DNA from: Oceanicaulis alexandrii DSM 11625
GTDB taxonomy: Bacteria > Pseudomonadota > Alphaproteobacteria > Caulobacterales > Maricaulaceae
Direction: 5' to 3'
Length of the DNA: 64,000 nt
Assembly (NCBI RefSeq): GCF_000420265.1
Contig: NZ_ATUP01000001.1
Coordinates: forward strand, 620,001-684,000
In this document: in pieces, positions 1 through 9,782 of the stretch
How the letters are laid out: every line of letters starts with the position of its first letter
Numbering within the stretch: the first letter of the stretch is position 1
The notes under the pieces: model-generated
What the model was told of the DNA's origin: nothing
The model's input: only the letters and a program-made list of their open reading frames with translations
Database searches by the model: none
Program-made: the position numbers and the translations under genes

Positions 1-261
1 GATGATGAAGCCTGAGCCGAGCGAGCGCTGCATGCGCAGGCGATTGCCCGACAGATCATTATAGCGTTCCAGCGGCGTGCCTGGCGCAAACAGGGGCGAG
101 CCGTCCTCATCGCCAACCCGCTGGGCGGTGGCGATATTGACTACGGCGGGGCTCAGCCGGTCGTTGAGATCGGCGAAGCCCTCATTGGGCTGGGCTGCGG
201 CCTGGACGGCGCAAACCGCCGCAAGGGCCAGAGCAAAGATCACAGCGCCAAGCACGCGCAT
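1..261 (-). CDS. DegP/Do-like periplasmic serine protease, N-terminal part (runs off the window)
   Basis: Read on the minus strand, the first 87 codons give an export signal (MRVLGAVIFALALAAVCAVQ, Ala-rich cleavage region), then the conserved opening of the HtrA/DegP family: a 'DLNDRLSPAVVNIAT' stretch and, at the edge, 'GSGFII', which leads into the trypsin-like domain. The catalytic triad and PDZ domains lie outside the window. The start at 261 is preferred because a GGGGA Shine-Dalgarno lies about 7 nt upstream; an in-frame ATG at 267 is too close to it. It lies downstream of hflKC, the usual alphaproteobacterial neighbourhood, but a terminator-like hairpin separates them, so it probably has its own promoter. 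The family degrades or refolds damaged periplasmic proteins. Confidence 0.8.
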   Translation of the reverse strand, partial: MRVLGAVIFALALAAVCAVQAAAQPNEGFADLNDRLSPAVVNIATAQRVGDEDGSPLFAPGTPLERYNDLSGNRLRMQRSLGSGFII

Positions 262-355
262 CGGCATTCCCCGTTGTCTGTTTGGTCTTTCAATCAGGCC
301 AAGAGTCTTAACGGCGCCGCACCGGCGCCGCCAAGCGCTGACCTGTGTTTGAGCG

Positions 356-393
356 CCAAAAAGTGAAACGGCCGGGCGTTTTGCGCCCGGCCG
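356..393 (-). terminator. Terminator-like hairpin after hflC
   Basis: A perfect 10-bp stem (CGGCCGGGCG / CGCCCGGCCG, 369-393) is followed on the minus strand by a T-rich stretch (TTTCACTTTTT). It lies between hflC and the degP-like gene and would end hflKC transcription. Confidence 0.6.
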
Positions 394-421
394 GTCCAGT
401 TTCCGCTCTCAGAAATACCGG

Positions 422-1303
422 TTAACGGCCTCTCTGGGATCCGAAATAGTCAAAGAAGGCGCTGTCAGGCCCCATCACGATGGGGGTGCCTTCACGCAGC
501 GCCGTCTCATAGGCGATCATGGAGCGATAGAAGCGGAAGAACTCCTCGTCCTGCCCGTAAGCCGCCGCATAGATGGCGTTCCGCTGGGCGTCGCCCTCAC
601 CGCGGATCCGATCCGCGTCGGCGCGGGCGTTGGCGAGAATAACCGTCGCTTCACGATCCGCAGCGGCGCGAATCTCACGCGAGCGCTCTTCACCTTCAGC
701 GCGGATGCGGGAGGCTTCCTGCTGACGTTCAGACCGCATGCGCAAGAACACACGCTCTTCCACTTCATTGGGAAGATCGGCGCGCAGAATGCGCACGTCG
801 ATGACCTCAATGCCGAGATCAGCGCGGGTCACGGCGGCGTCCACCGAACGCTCCACCCGATCCATCAGCTCGGCGCGCTGGCCGGAGATGACGTCCTGAG
901 AGGAGATCGAGCCGACCACGGCGCGCAACGCATCTTCCATGATCGAGCCAAGGCGGGCGTTCGCGCCGGCCTCATTGCGAACAGTCTGGAAGTAGCGCAG
1001 CGGATTGACGATCCGGTAGCGCAGGAAGGCGTCCACTTCGAGACGTTCCTGGTCGCCGGCCTGCAGTTGTTGCGGACGCATGTCGAACTCGACATTGCGG
1101 CGGTCAAACAGCAGGACCTCTTCCCAGGGCAGCTTGAAGTGCAGCCCGGCTTCGTCATCGCCGATATCGTTGATGACGCGAACCGGATCACCGAAACGCA
1201 GCACCAGGGCGGAGCGAGTCTCGGCGACCGTATAGGTGGCGGTGGCCACAGCGATCAGAAGACCGCCCAGAATGACCACGAGGGCGATTGTCAGAAATCT
1301 CAT
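422..1303 (-). CDS. hflC: HflC, SPFH-family modulator of the FtsH protease
   Basis: The 293-residue protein has one N-terminal membrane segment (about residues 5-25) followed by a band-7/SPFH domain. That domain carries the HflC-type start 'SALVLRFGDPVRV' and 'LPWEEVLLFDRR'. A long Arg/Glu/Ala-rich coiled-coil follows (about 165-250). In the known system HflC pairs with HflK to form a large periplasm-facing cage around FtsH that tunes degradation of membrane proteins. The length is normal for the family. The gene lies 3 bases downstream of hflK, so the two are co-transcribed and probably co-translated. Nothing is missing or odd. Confidence 0.95.
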   Translation of the reverse strand: MRFLTIALVVILGGLLIAVATATYTVAETRSALVLRFGDPVRVINDIGDDEAGLHFKLPWEEVLLFDRRNVEFDMRPQQLQAGDQERLEVDAFLRYRIVNPLRYFQTVRNEAGANARLGSIMEDALRAVVGSISSQDVISGQRAELMDRVERSVDAAVTRADLGIEVIDVRILRADLPNEVEERVFLRMRSERQQEASRIRAEGEERSREIRAAADREATVILANARADADRIRGEGDAQRNAIYAAAYGQDEEFFRFYRSMIAYETALREGTPIVMGPDSAFFDYFGSQRGR

Positions 1304-1306
1304 GAT

Positions 1307-2473
1307 TTAACCTCCCTGCCCTGAGCCTGCGGCGCGATTGACGTCGCCCCGGTTCCGACCCAGCTGATCGAGCGGCAGATACGGAACCGCCCCGTTCGCA
1401 GCGCCGTCCTGATCGAGAATGATCAGGTCGGACCGGCCCAGAACCTGTTCCATGGTCTCAAGATACATCCGCTCACGCGTCACGGCCGGAGCCTGGGCGT
1501 ATTCGGTGTAGATCGAGTTGAAGCGGTCCGCCTGACCCTGGGCCTCGGCGACCACCTGGTCACGATAGCCGCGCGATTCTTCCAGAAGCCGTACGGCGTC
1601 GCCGCGGGCTTCAGGAACAACGCGGTTGGCGTAGGCTGTGGCTTGCAGAGCAATGGCCTCGGCGTCCTGCTCGGCGCTGATCACGTCCTGGAAGGCTGCA
1701 ATCACCTCTTCAGGCGGCGCGGATTCCTGCAATTGCAGACCCACGAGCTGAATGCCGGACTCATACAGGTCGAGCGTGTCCTGAATGATCTCTTCAGCGC
1801 GCTGAGCCACTTCGCCACGACCCGTACCGATGATCGGCTGCAGGTCGGAGGTGCCCACCACTTCACGCATGGCGCTTTCAGACACCGCGCGAACCATGGA
1901 GGCCTGGTCACGAACGTTGAAGACAAAGTCCCGAACCCGGGTCGGATCGACTTGCCACTGAACGGTGAAGGACAGGTCCACGATGTTTTCATCGCGGGTG
2001 ACCATCAGCGCTTCTTGCGGCGTCGAACCGATCGTCACGGAGCGGATCTCGGTGACGTTGACGGTTTCAACCGTTTCGATCGGATAGGGCAGCTTGATGC
2101 GAAGACCGGCGCCGGTCGTGCGCACGTATTCGCCAAAGCGCTGCACCACGCCCGCTTCACCCGGACCGACCTGATAGACGGACGCTGCGGTGATGACGCC
2201 GATGGCGATCAGCCCCGCCACCACGCCGACCAGGCCGCCGCCTGAACCGCCTTTTCCAGAGCCGCCACGGCCACCGCCGCGCGGACCCTTGCCGCCGAGC
2301 CATTGCTGGAACCGGCGCACCAATTCCTCAAGGTCAGGCTCCTGACCCCCGCCGGACGGGCCACGGCCCGGCCCGTTGGGGCCGCGGCCCCAGGGGTTGT
2401 TGTTATTGTTATTCTGACCGCCGCCGCCGGAGCCCCATGGGCCGCCGCCGCCTGCATTGTCGTTCCAGGGCAT
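1307..2473 (-). CDS. hflK: HflK, SPFH-family modulator of the FtsH protease
   Basis: The 388-residue protein starts with the HflK signature MPWNDN and a long Gly/Asn/Pro-rich cytoplasmic tail (about residues 8-75) that includes a run of six Asn. One membrane segment follows (about 80-100), then the SPFH domain with 'GEAGVVQRFGEY' and 'LPYPIETVETVNV', and a coiled-coil. A GGGGAGA ribosome site precedes the ATG. HflK and HflC together surround and regulate FtsH. The position downstream of thyA-folA and upstream of hflC and a DegP-like protease is typical of alphaproteobacteria. The Asn/Gly tail is longer than in enterobacterial HflK but this is common in the class. Confidence 0.95.
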   Translation of the reverse strand: MPWNDNAGGGGPWGSGGGGQNNNNNNPWGRGPNGPGRGPSGGGQEPDLEELVRRFQQWLGGKGPRGGGRGGSGKGGSGGGLVGVVAGLIAIGVITAASVYQVGPGEAGVVQRFGEYVRTTGAGLRIKLPYPIETVETVNVTEIRSVTIGSTPQEALMVTRDENIVDLSFTVQWQVDPTRVRDFVFNVRDQASMVRAVSESAMREVVGTSDLQPIIGTGRGEVAQRAEEIIQDTLDLYESGIQLVGLQLQESAPPEEVIAAFQDVISAEQDAEAIALQATAYANRVVPEARGDAVRLLEESRGYRDQVVAEAQGQADRFNSIYTEYAQAPAVTRERMYLETMEQVLGRSDLIILDQDGAANGAVPYLPLDQLGRNRGDVNRAAGSGQGG

Positions 2474-2575
2474 GGATCTCCCCGCTGGTTAAGTGGTTTT
2501 TTGGGTTCTTAGGTATACCAGTATGTGGCCGGTCACACGCTCCGGTTCAAGTAAAACCGGTATCAGGGTGCTGCG

Positions 2576-3097
2576 CTAAACCGTCCGCTTGCGATCGAGC
2601 ACCCTCAGGGTGAACCCGGCATCGTCTGTGTCGGACGCCTCGACGCGTTCAGCGCTGATTTCACGCCAGTCCGCCTGATCAAGCTTTGGAAAATGCGCGT
2701 CGCCCTCAGGCTCCAGATCCACCTCAGTGAGATAGATACGGTCCACGCGCGGCAGCAGGTCGGCGTAAAGCTGCGCCCCGCCGATCAGGCAGACCTCATC
2801 GGTTCCCGCATCCACAGCCGCGGCGCGCGCTTCATCGAGGCACGCGTCGACATCGGCGAACACATAGGCGCCCGCCGCAGCCGTCATCGACCGGCTGATC
2901 ACGAAATTCGCCCGCCCCGGCAAAGGCTTGCGCGGCAAGCTATCCCAGGTCTTGCGCCCCATCACCACCGGCTTGCCCAAGGTCACCTGCTTGAACCGTT
3001 TGAGATCAGAGGGGATGCGCCAGGGCAGATCGCCCGCGCGCCCGATGACGCCGTTTCTGGCGACCGCGACAACAATGGCGAGCTTGATGTGGGTCAT
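2576..3097 (-). CDS. folA: Dihydrofolate reductase
   Basis: The 173-residue protein reduces dihydrofolate to tetrahydrofolate with NADPH, regenerating the cofactor oxidised by ThyA. It shows the family features in order: N-terminal 'VAVARNGVIGRAGDLPWRIPSD' region with the catalytic acid at D31, 'VVMGRKTWDSLP', 'PGRANFVISR', and the nucleotide-binding 'CLIGGAQLY' with the 'IYLTEVD' strand. The start ATG overlaps the stop of the upstream Ymh-type gene (ATGA), and its GGAAAG ribosome site lies inside that gene. Translation of folA is therefore probably coupled to the foreign-looking neighbour instead of directly to thyA. Confidence 0.96.
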   Translation of the reverse strand: MTHIKLAIVVAVARNGVIGRAGDLPWRIPSDLKRFKQVTLGKPVVMGRKTWDSLPRKPLPGRANFVISRSMTAAAGAYVFADVDACLDEARAAAVDAGTDEVCLIGGAQLYADLLPRVDRIYLTEVDLEPEGDAHFPKLDQADWREISAERVEASDTDDAGFTLRVLDRKRTV

Positions 3098-3786
3098 ATG
3101 TCTTTCCGAAAGGAGGCGACCTCTAAAAGACGAAGAAGTCTGTCGATAAATGCACAGATGGCGAATGCATCTTCCCGACTGAACTCGTCCGAAATTTGGT
3201 GATGGGTGCCATTCCTAAGAGCTAGAAACACACCCCGCACCAAATCCGCATATCCCTTCTGCTCGTCCCCATCGGTAGAGAAGACTATGGGCGAAGATGT
3301 CGCATCAGATTTGATAAACTGGTTGGCGAGCCGCGTACCCGTCAAATCTGACCCTCCAACCTTTTTTCGAATTCTATCTTCTAAAACTAAAGTTGCCTGA
3401 TTGATTACACGGTCAAACTTTGAGTTTGAAGCCAGTAAGTCCGCACACCGATCGCGAAGCTGTGGGTCTTTGATTGAGTTGTAGAGGCTCCCCAGCTCAA
3501 CTACCTGCTCCTTTACACCATAACCATACTCTAAAATGGCGATAGCTTGCTCAACCGCCAGCATAGTCTGAGCCTTAGAAATATAGTCATAGTTACTAGC
3601 TGCGGCAACTTCAGGTATATCAAGCAAATCTTTTAGCTCATCAACGCCCATGTCTAGCAACGCTTTGAGCACTGCCAGCACGGAAACTCCCATCACACCT
3701 TCAATATTTATTTCGTCCTGAGAATCTATCGCAGACCGCAAACCAAGTAAGCGTCCGTAATGTACTCTAAGTGCTCGGCTATCCAT
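3094..3786 (-). CDS. TIGR02391/Ymh-family protein inserted between thyA and folA
   Basis: This 230-residue protein of unknown function ends in a region resembling the TIGR02391 (Hypoth_Ymh) domain: 'GDEQKGYADLVRGVFLALRN' followed by 'THHQ', then an acidic segment and 'FIDRLLRLLEV' (about residues 160-225). Family members are scattered in genomes and often lie near restriction or defence genes; no biochemical role is established that I know. It begins 2 bases after the thyA stop and its own stop overlaps the folA start by 4 bases, so it is embedded in the operon. Base use is clearly different: two 60-base samples (lines at 3361 and 3541) count 32% and 43% GC, against 63% in a thyA sample (4081). 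This suggests horizontal acquisition. No recombinase or direct repeats are visible at its edges. Confidence 0.75.
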   Translation of the reverse strand: MDSRALRVHYGRLLGLRSAIDSQDEINIEGVMGVSVLAVLKALLDMGVDELKDLLDIPEVAAASNYDYISKAQTMLAVEQAIAILEYGYGVKEQVVELGSLYNSIKDPQLRDRCADLLASNSKFDRVINQATLVLEDRIRKKVGGSDLTGTRLANQFIKSDATSSPIVFSTDGDEQKGYADLVRGVFLALRNGTHHQISDEFSREDAFAICAFIDRLLRLLEVASFRKDI

Positions 3787-3788
3787 GC

Positions 3789-4628
3789 CTACACCGCCAC
3801 CGGCGCGGAAATGCGCGCATGGGGATCATAGCCCTCGATCGTGATGTCTTCGTACTCGAACGCGAACAGATCGGTCACGTCCGGGTTGAGCGTCAGCGAC
3901 GGCAAGGCGCGCGGGGTGCGCGACAGCTGTTCGCGCACCTGGTCGAAATGGTTGGAATAAATGTGCGCGTCGCCAAAGGTGTGCACGTACTCGCCCGGCT
4001 CATAGCCGGTGGCTTGCGCGACCATGGCGAGCAACAGCGCATAGCTGGCGATGTTGAACGGCACCCCGAGGAACATGTCCGCGCTGCGCTGATAGAGCTG
4101 CAGGTGCAAGCGTCCGCCCAGCACCTTGAACTGGAACAGCGTATGACAGGGCGGCAGCGCCATGGACGGCACGTCGGCGGGGTTCCAGGCGCTGATCACA
4201 TGACGGCGGCTGTCAGGGCTTTGCTTGATCTGGTCGATCAGGGCGGCCAGCTGGTCGATCTCCTCGCCGTTCGGCCCTTCCCAGCGGCGCCATTGCTTGC
4301 CGTAGACGGGGCCGAGCTCGCCGTTCTCGTCCGCCCATTCATCCCAGATGCTGACGCCGCGCTCTTGCAGCCATTTGACGTTGGTGATGCCCTTGATGAA
4401 CCACAACAGCTCCACCGCGATGGATTTGAAATGGACCTTCTTGGTGGTCAGCAGCGGGAAGCCGTCGGCGAGGTCACAGCGGATCTGGCGGCCGAACACG
4501 CCACGCGTGCCGGTGCCGGTGCGGTCGGTCTGGTCTTCACCCGTCTCCATGATCTCGTGCAGCAAGTCGAGATAAGCGCGCTCGATGGGGGAGCCGATCA
4601 TCGGCGTCGGAGTTTCGGCGAGCGCCAT
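3789..4628 (-). CDS. thyA: Thymidylate synthase
   Basis: The 279-residue ThyA converts dUMP to dTMP using methylene-tetrahydrofolate and releases dihydrofolate for FolA. It has the N-terminal phosphate-binding '[12 protein letters not shown]', '[16 protein letters not shown]', and the catalytic 'PPCHTLFQF' with the nucleophile at C161. The folate and dUMP contacts further on include '[17 protein letters not shown]' and 'GDAHIYSNH'. A strong AGGAGG ribosome site precedes the ATG. It is first in a minus-strand cluster with the Ymh-type gene and folA. Length and motifs are normal. Confidence 0.97.
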   Translation of the reverse strand: MALAETPTPMIGSPIERAYLDLLHEIMETGEDQTDRTGTGTRGVFGRQIRCDLADGFPLLTTKKVHFKSIAVELLWFIKGITNVKWLQERGVSIWDEWADENGELGPVYGKQWRRWEGPNGEEIDQLAALIDQIKQSPDSRRHVISAWNPADVPSMALPPCHTLFQFKVLGGRLHLQLYQRSADMFLGVPFNIASYALLLAMVAQATGYEPGEYVHTFGDAHIYSNHFDQVREQLSRTPRALPSLTLNPDVTDLFAFEYEDITIEGYDPHARISAPVAV

Positions 4629-4789
4629 GGCGGCCTCCTGAGATCAAATATCGTGAGTGAGTTTAACCTCGCTGACGATTCGGAAAAGGCCAGCGGCGCA
4701 TCCATCATCCGGTCTTGCGCGGATAAACCGCATCTGTTTCGCACCGTCAGACACTTGCATATGACCCGCTCAGGGCCGATCTCAACGCC

Positions 4790-7045
<2,256 letters not shown>

Positions 7046-7137
7046 GCCTAGGGTTTCCACGGATCTGACCGGAATTTCACTTGCCGCGACCTGGGCGGCA
7101 TGGTTCATTGTCGGTCCGAACAAATGGGGAACGCACT

Positions 7138-7515
7138 ATGATTGGTTATGTGACTGTCGGAACGAATGATCTTGAGAAAGCAGCGGCGTTTTACGACCGC
7201 ATCGCGGAGCTGCTCGACACGCCGCGCATGATGGAGGATCCGGGCAATTTCATCGCCTGGGGCAAACCTGACGGCGGCGCCGGGATCGGGCTGACCAAGC
7301 CGTTCAACGGCGAACCGGCCAGTGTCGGCAATGGCGTCATGGTCGCGCTGGCGGCTCGTGACGAAGCCCATGTGGATGAGATCTACAAGACTGCGCTGGA
7401 ACTGGGCGGAACCTGCGAAGGTGAGCCGGGCTGGCGCGGCGACAGCTTTTACGCCGCCTATTTTCGCGATCTGGACGGCAACAAGCTCAACGCCTTCATC
7501 ATGAAAATGGGCTGA
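7138..7515 (+). CDS. VOC (glyoxalase/bleomycin-resistance fold) protein
   Basis: This 125-residue single-domain protein starts with the VOC signature 'MIGYVTVGTNDLEKAAAFYD' and ends with 'YAAYFRDLDGNKLNAF', the usual second metal-ligand region of the fold. The start at 7138 follows a GGGGAA ribosome site; longer readings lack one. Members include lyases, dioxygenases and resistance proteins, and the substrate cannot be told from the sequence. Its 3' end overlaps the convergent HAAS-domain gene by 17 bases. Confidence 0.85.
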   Translation: MIGYVTVGTNDLEKAAAFYDRIAELLDTPRMMEDPGNFIAWGKPDGGAGIGLTKPFNGEPASVGNGVMVALAARDEAHVDEIYKTALELGGTCEGEPGWRGDSFYAAYFRDLDGNKLNAFIMKMG

Positions 7516-8086
7516 CATTCCCGCGTTTGCGCCATCCCGTAATGGCGCTCCAGACACCCGACCTGGCGCTGGCCCCTATCAGGAAAGCCAGCGCCAGGAA
7601 CAGGGCGACCGGAACGGTCCAACCTCCCAGCACGTCTTTTGACACGTCCTGACCATTCACGGTGCCGACGAGCCATGAACCGTCTGCAAGCTGGAAAAGG
7701 CCGACAGAGGCCGGATCGCTCAAACGTGCGAAGGCCGCCGCCAGCATCAAAAGCCCTATGACAATCGATACGCCGCGCGCCAGGCTGCCAGCCAGTCTGG
7801 CGATCTTCTGGCGTGCGCCATTCTGCGACGATACCAGTGAAGCGCCGCTCCACTCCGCGGCAATTTCCTCAGGGGCGCCGAGACGCGCCAGGGCTTCATC
7901 CACCTGCCGCACGCTAGCGCTCGCATCGTCGTGGAGCGCCTCAATCAGATGGGTCTCCAACAGGTCCCGCGCGGTCTTTCGCGCTGCCGACTCTCCCGCA
8001 TAGGCCGCCTCAAAGCGGTCAAACCACGCTTGTGCATGCTCTCGCGCCGTTTTGTCGGCAAGATCGTGAATGCGAGCCAGTTTCAT
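7499..8086 (-). CDS. HAAS-domain membrane protein paired with PadR
   Basis: This 195-residue protein has an N-terminal helical domain (about residues 1-80). Its pattern 'LETHLIEALHDD' and 'VDEALARLGAPEEIAAEW' matches the HAAS/DUF1700-like signalling domain that commonly accompanies PadR regulators. Two hydrophobic membrane segments follow (about 100-120 and 155-175). The ATG overlaps the stop of the padR gene by 4 bases, so the pair is translated together. In related pairs the membrane protein is thought to act with the repressor in sensing membrane or antibiotic stress; that role is inferred from the pairing. An AGGAGGG-like ribosome site (AAGGAGGGTTTTTC) precedes the start. Confidence 0.7.
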   Translation of the reverse strand: MKLARIHDLADKTAREHAQAWFDRFEAAYAGESAARKTARDLLETHLIEALHDDASASVRQVDEALARLGAPEEIAAEWSGASLVSSQNGARQKIARLAGSLARGVSIVIGLLMLAAAFARLSDPASVGLFQLADGSWLVGTVNGQDVSKDVLGGWTVPVALFLALAFLIGASARSGVWSAITGWRKRGNVSPFS

Positions 8087-8415
8087 GAAAAACCCTCCTT
8101 GATCGCGCCAGCCAGCAGCTCGAAGCGCGCCCTGAAGCGCTGCAGCGCCTCGCGTCCGCTCTCCGTAATGCGATAAACCTTGCGCGCGGGTCCCGGGCGC
8201 GTGGTGTCCCATTCCGTACCGACCCAACCCTCCTCTTCAAATCCGGAGAGCAAGGGGTAGAGCGTGCCTTCAGGAACAGACGCGCCAAACAGCGCGTGCA
8301 GGGTTTGCGCAAGCGCGTAGCCATGCTGGGGCGCGTTCGCCAGCGCAGACAAGGCCGCCACACCCAGCAAACCCTTGCGCATTTGTCGGTCCAGCTTCGC
8401 TTCAGCGTCTGTCAT
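8083..8415 (-). CDS. PadR-family transcriptional regulator
   Basis: This 110-residue winged-helix regulator has the PadR core: 'MRKGLLGVAALSALANAPQHGYAL', 'EGTLYPLLSGFEEEGWV' (recognition helix and turn), and the wing strand 'RKVYRITESGREAL'. The ATG at 8415 has a GGGGTG site upstream; a longer reading from 8457 is possible but lacks one. It overlaps the HAAS-domain gene and is divergent from the lipoprotein gene at 8527. A perfect inverted repeat (8474-8496) lies between them and is the obvious candidate operator. PadR proteins are usually repressors that release DNA when they bind a small ligand. Confidence 0.88.
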   Translation of the reverse strand: MTDAEAKLDRQMRKGLLGVAALSALANAPQHGYALAQTLHALFGASVPEGTLYPLLSGFEEEGWVGTEWDTTRPGPARKVYRITESGREALQRFRARFELLAGAIKEGFS

Positions 8416-8473
8416 CGCACCCCGCAATTCCCGTTTCCGTCCATGACCGGATACCACTTAAATCGAAAACTTG

Positions 8474-8496
8474 AATACCTTTGTTTTCGAGGTATT
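8474..8496. promoter_or_regulatory. Perfect inverted repeat, candidate PadR operator
   Basis: AATACCT (8474-8480) and AGGTATT (8490-8496) form a perfect 7-bp palindrome with a 9-nt spacer. It lies in the 111-bp region between the divergent padR and lipoprotein starts, and it overlaps the predicted -35 box of the lipoprotein promoter. Confidence 0.5.
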
Positions 8497-8510
8497 GTTG
8501 TAACGATAAT
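8481..8510 (+). promoter_or_regulatory. Candidate promoter of the lipoprotein gene
   Basis: TTGTTT (8481-8486) and GATAAT (8505-8510) are separated by 18 bp, which predicts a transcript start near 8517, only about 10 nt before the ATG. The -35 box lies inside the palindrome, so protein bound there would block it. Confidence 0.35.
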
Positions 8511-8526
8511 AACTCAGGAGACTGGT

Positions 8527-9261
8527 ATGAGCTCGTTTTCACACACCACCCTCGCCTTCCTGATCGGGCTGAGTGCGCTTCTGGGCGCATGTTCGGCGCA
8601 GGCCGACCCCGGAGACTCAAACCCTCCCAGCGCTGACGATATGTTTGACGCCTATCTCGAAGAGGATCGCGCTCTGGCGTCCAATCTCAGAGCCATAACA
8701 CCGGACGCCACGCTGGAGATCCTGCGACAACGCACGGAACGCGATCAGCGTGTTCGCATGCTGATGCTGGACTTGCTCGAGACCCCTGGCGCAGGCCCGA
8801 ATGAGGCCACGCTGACCTGGCTGCGTCTGATACGACACATGAACGGCATAGATCGGGACAATGCGACCTGGTTGAAGGCCCGCCTTGTGGATATCGACTG
8901 GTTCACCCGTTCAGACTATGGCGAACAAGCCGACAATGACGCCTTCCTGATCGTACAGCACGCCACACACGATCCGGAGTTCATGCGGGATGTTCATGCC
9001 CGTTTCGCACGACTGACCGTGACTGGAGAGGTTGCGCCCGACAATTACGCCTTGCTGACCGACCGTCTGGCCGTGATGGATGGAGCGCCGCAGCCTTATG
9101 GTTCGCAGTTTGAGTGCGCCGATGGCGAGCAACGCTTGCAAACGCCCTTGGCGGACCCGGAACCTGTCGTGGACCAGCGTCGCGCCGAGGTCGGACTGCC
9201 TCCCTTGGCGCATTACATCGAGCTGCTGCCAGATTGCAGCACTCTTCCCGGCGGCGGATAA
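8527..9261 (+). CDS. Lipoprotein with a DUF6624-like domain
   Basis: This 244-residue secreted protein has a lipoprotein signal ending in 'LLGAC' (lipobox Cys at residue 22). The C-terminal half matches the DUF6624 pattern: 'LIVQHATHDPEFMRDVHARF', 'YALLTDRLAVMDGAPQPYGSQ', and 'VVDQRRAEVGLPPLAHY'. The function of the domain is unknown to me. A CAGGAG ribosome site precedes the ATG. The gene is divergent from padR and shares its palindromic control region, so it is probably regulated by that repressor. A hairpin follows the stop, then the ssrA promoter. Confidence 0.75.
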   Translation: MSSFSHTTLAFLIGLSALLGACSAQADPGDSNPPSADDMFDAYLEEDRALASNLRAITPDATLEILRQRTERDQRVRMLMLDLLETPGAGPNEATLTWLRLIRHMNGIDRDNATWLKARLVDIDWFTRSDYGEQADNDAFLIVQHATHDPEFMRDVHARFARLTVTGEVAPDNYALLTDRLAVMDGAPQPYGSQFECADGEQRLQTPLADPEPVVDQRRAEVGLPPLAHYIELLPDCSTLPGGG

Positions 9262-9263
9262 GC

Positions 9264-9293
9264 AGGGGCGCCTTCAATGCGCCCGCCCCTTTA
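9264..9293 (+). terminator. Weak terminator-like hairpin
   Basis: AGGGGCG (9264-9270) pairs with CGCCCCT (9284-9290), followed only by a short TT. It sits between the lipoprotein gene and ssrA and overlaps the first base of the candidate ssrA -35 box. Confidence 0.35.
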
Positions 9294-9318
9294 ACGGGGC
9301 GCGTGCGTCGCCTATATT
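9290..9318 (+). promoter_or_regulatory. Candidate ssrA promoter
   Basis: TTTAAC (9290-9295), a 17-bp spacer and TATATT (9313-9318) predict a transcript start near 9325. That would give an acceptor piece of about 80 nt, a reasonable size for a two-piece tmRNA. Confidence 0.4.
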
Positions 9319-9324
9319 ATGTTT

Positions 9325-9650
9325 GTTCGCTCCGGCGGACTATGGCGATAAACGCGCGTGTAATAACTAGACCGGACCCGGGTGCGAATCCCGGCGGCTC
9401 CACCAAATCTTCCTCCGCACGTTGGGCGGCGAGCATGGGGCCGAATAGGATCGACGGATGGCTAAAGACGTGGCTTTCGCCCGAATGGGCTTCGTTACCA
9501 GCCCATATATAGTAGTTGCCAACGACAACTATGCTGAAGAGGTCGCTCTCGCTGCATAGCAGCGCGGGTATCTCGCACTTAAGTCCTAATCTCTAGCAAG
9601 GTTAGGCGGGGTTCGGAGGCGCCTGGCAACAGAAGCCTCCACTTTCCCTC
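9325..9650 (+). ncRNA. ssrA: Transfer-messenger RNA, circularly permuted two-piece form
   Basis: The gene is read in permuted order. The acceptor piece (about 9325-9405) ends with a T-arm and 'CGGCTCCACCA', with the CCA encoded at 9403-9405. A 31-nt intervening segment (9406-9436) is presumably removed. The coding piece starts at 9437 with 'GGGGCCGAATAGGATCGACG', the usual tmRNA 5' end. GGGGCCG (9437-9443) pairs with CGGCTCC (9395-9401) to make the 7-bp acceptor stem with one G-U pair. The tag reading frame is 9518-9559. Downstream, GGAGGC/GCCTCC with 'CCTGGCAACAGA' is the conserved pseudoknot. The outer ends are estimated. The RNA rescues stalled ribosomes and tags the nascent chains for ClpXP. 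Confidence 0.93.
9518..9559 (+). other. tmRNA tag-peptide reading frame (ANDNYAEEVALAA)
   Basis: Resume codon GCC at 9518 follows TAGTT, and the frame runs 13 codons to TAG at 9557-9559. The tag is ANDNYAEEVALAA. The first alanine of the complete tag would come from the charged tRNA-like domain. The AND start and C-terminal Ala-Ala fit the alphaproteobacterial degron; the 'VALAA' end resembles the 'FAVAA' of Caulobacter. Confidence 0.92.
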
Positions 9651-9782
9651 ATCAGCTCCAGCGCCCCGCATCTACGACTAAAGGAGGGGGCTGCATGTCG
9701 CGACCGAGCGCGCGACTGAAGGTTTTATTAATATTCACGCGCCGATGCTGTGATCCCAGATTCGTTCTGCACTGGAACCGGC

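Noticed and set aside
3094-3786. Mobile-element borders around the Ymh-type gene
   Set aside because: No direct repeats, inverted repeats or recombinase were visible at the junctions.
4629-4789. CueR/MerR-type operator upstream of the copper ATPase
   Set aside because: No palindrome with the 19-bp -35/-10 spacing of MerR-family promoters could be found.
7046-7137. N-terminal extension of the VOC protein from 7081
   Set aside because: The extension is low-complexity and lacks a ribosome site; the VOC fold and a GGGGAA site begin at 7138.
9371-9405. T-arm and CCA end resembling a tRNA
   Set aside because: The acceptor stem pairs with the downstream GGGGCCG and a tag reading frame follows, so this is tmRNA.
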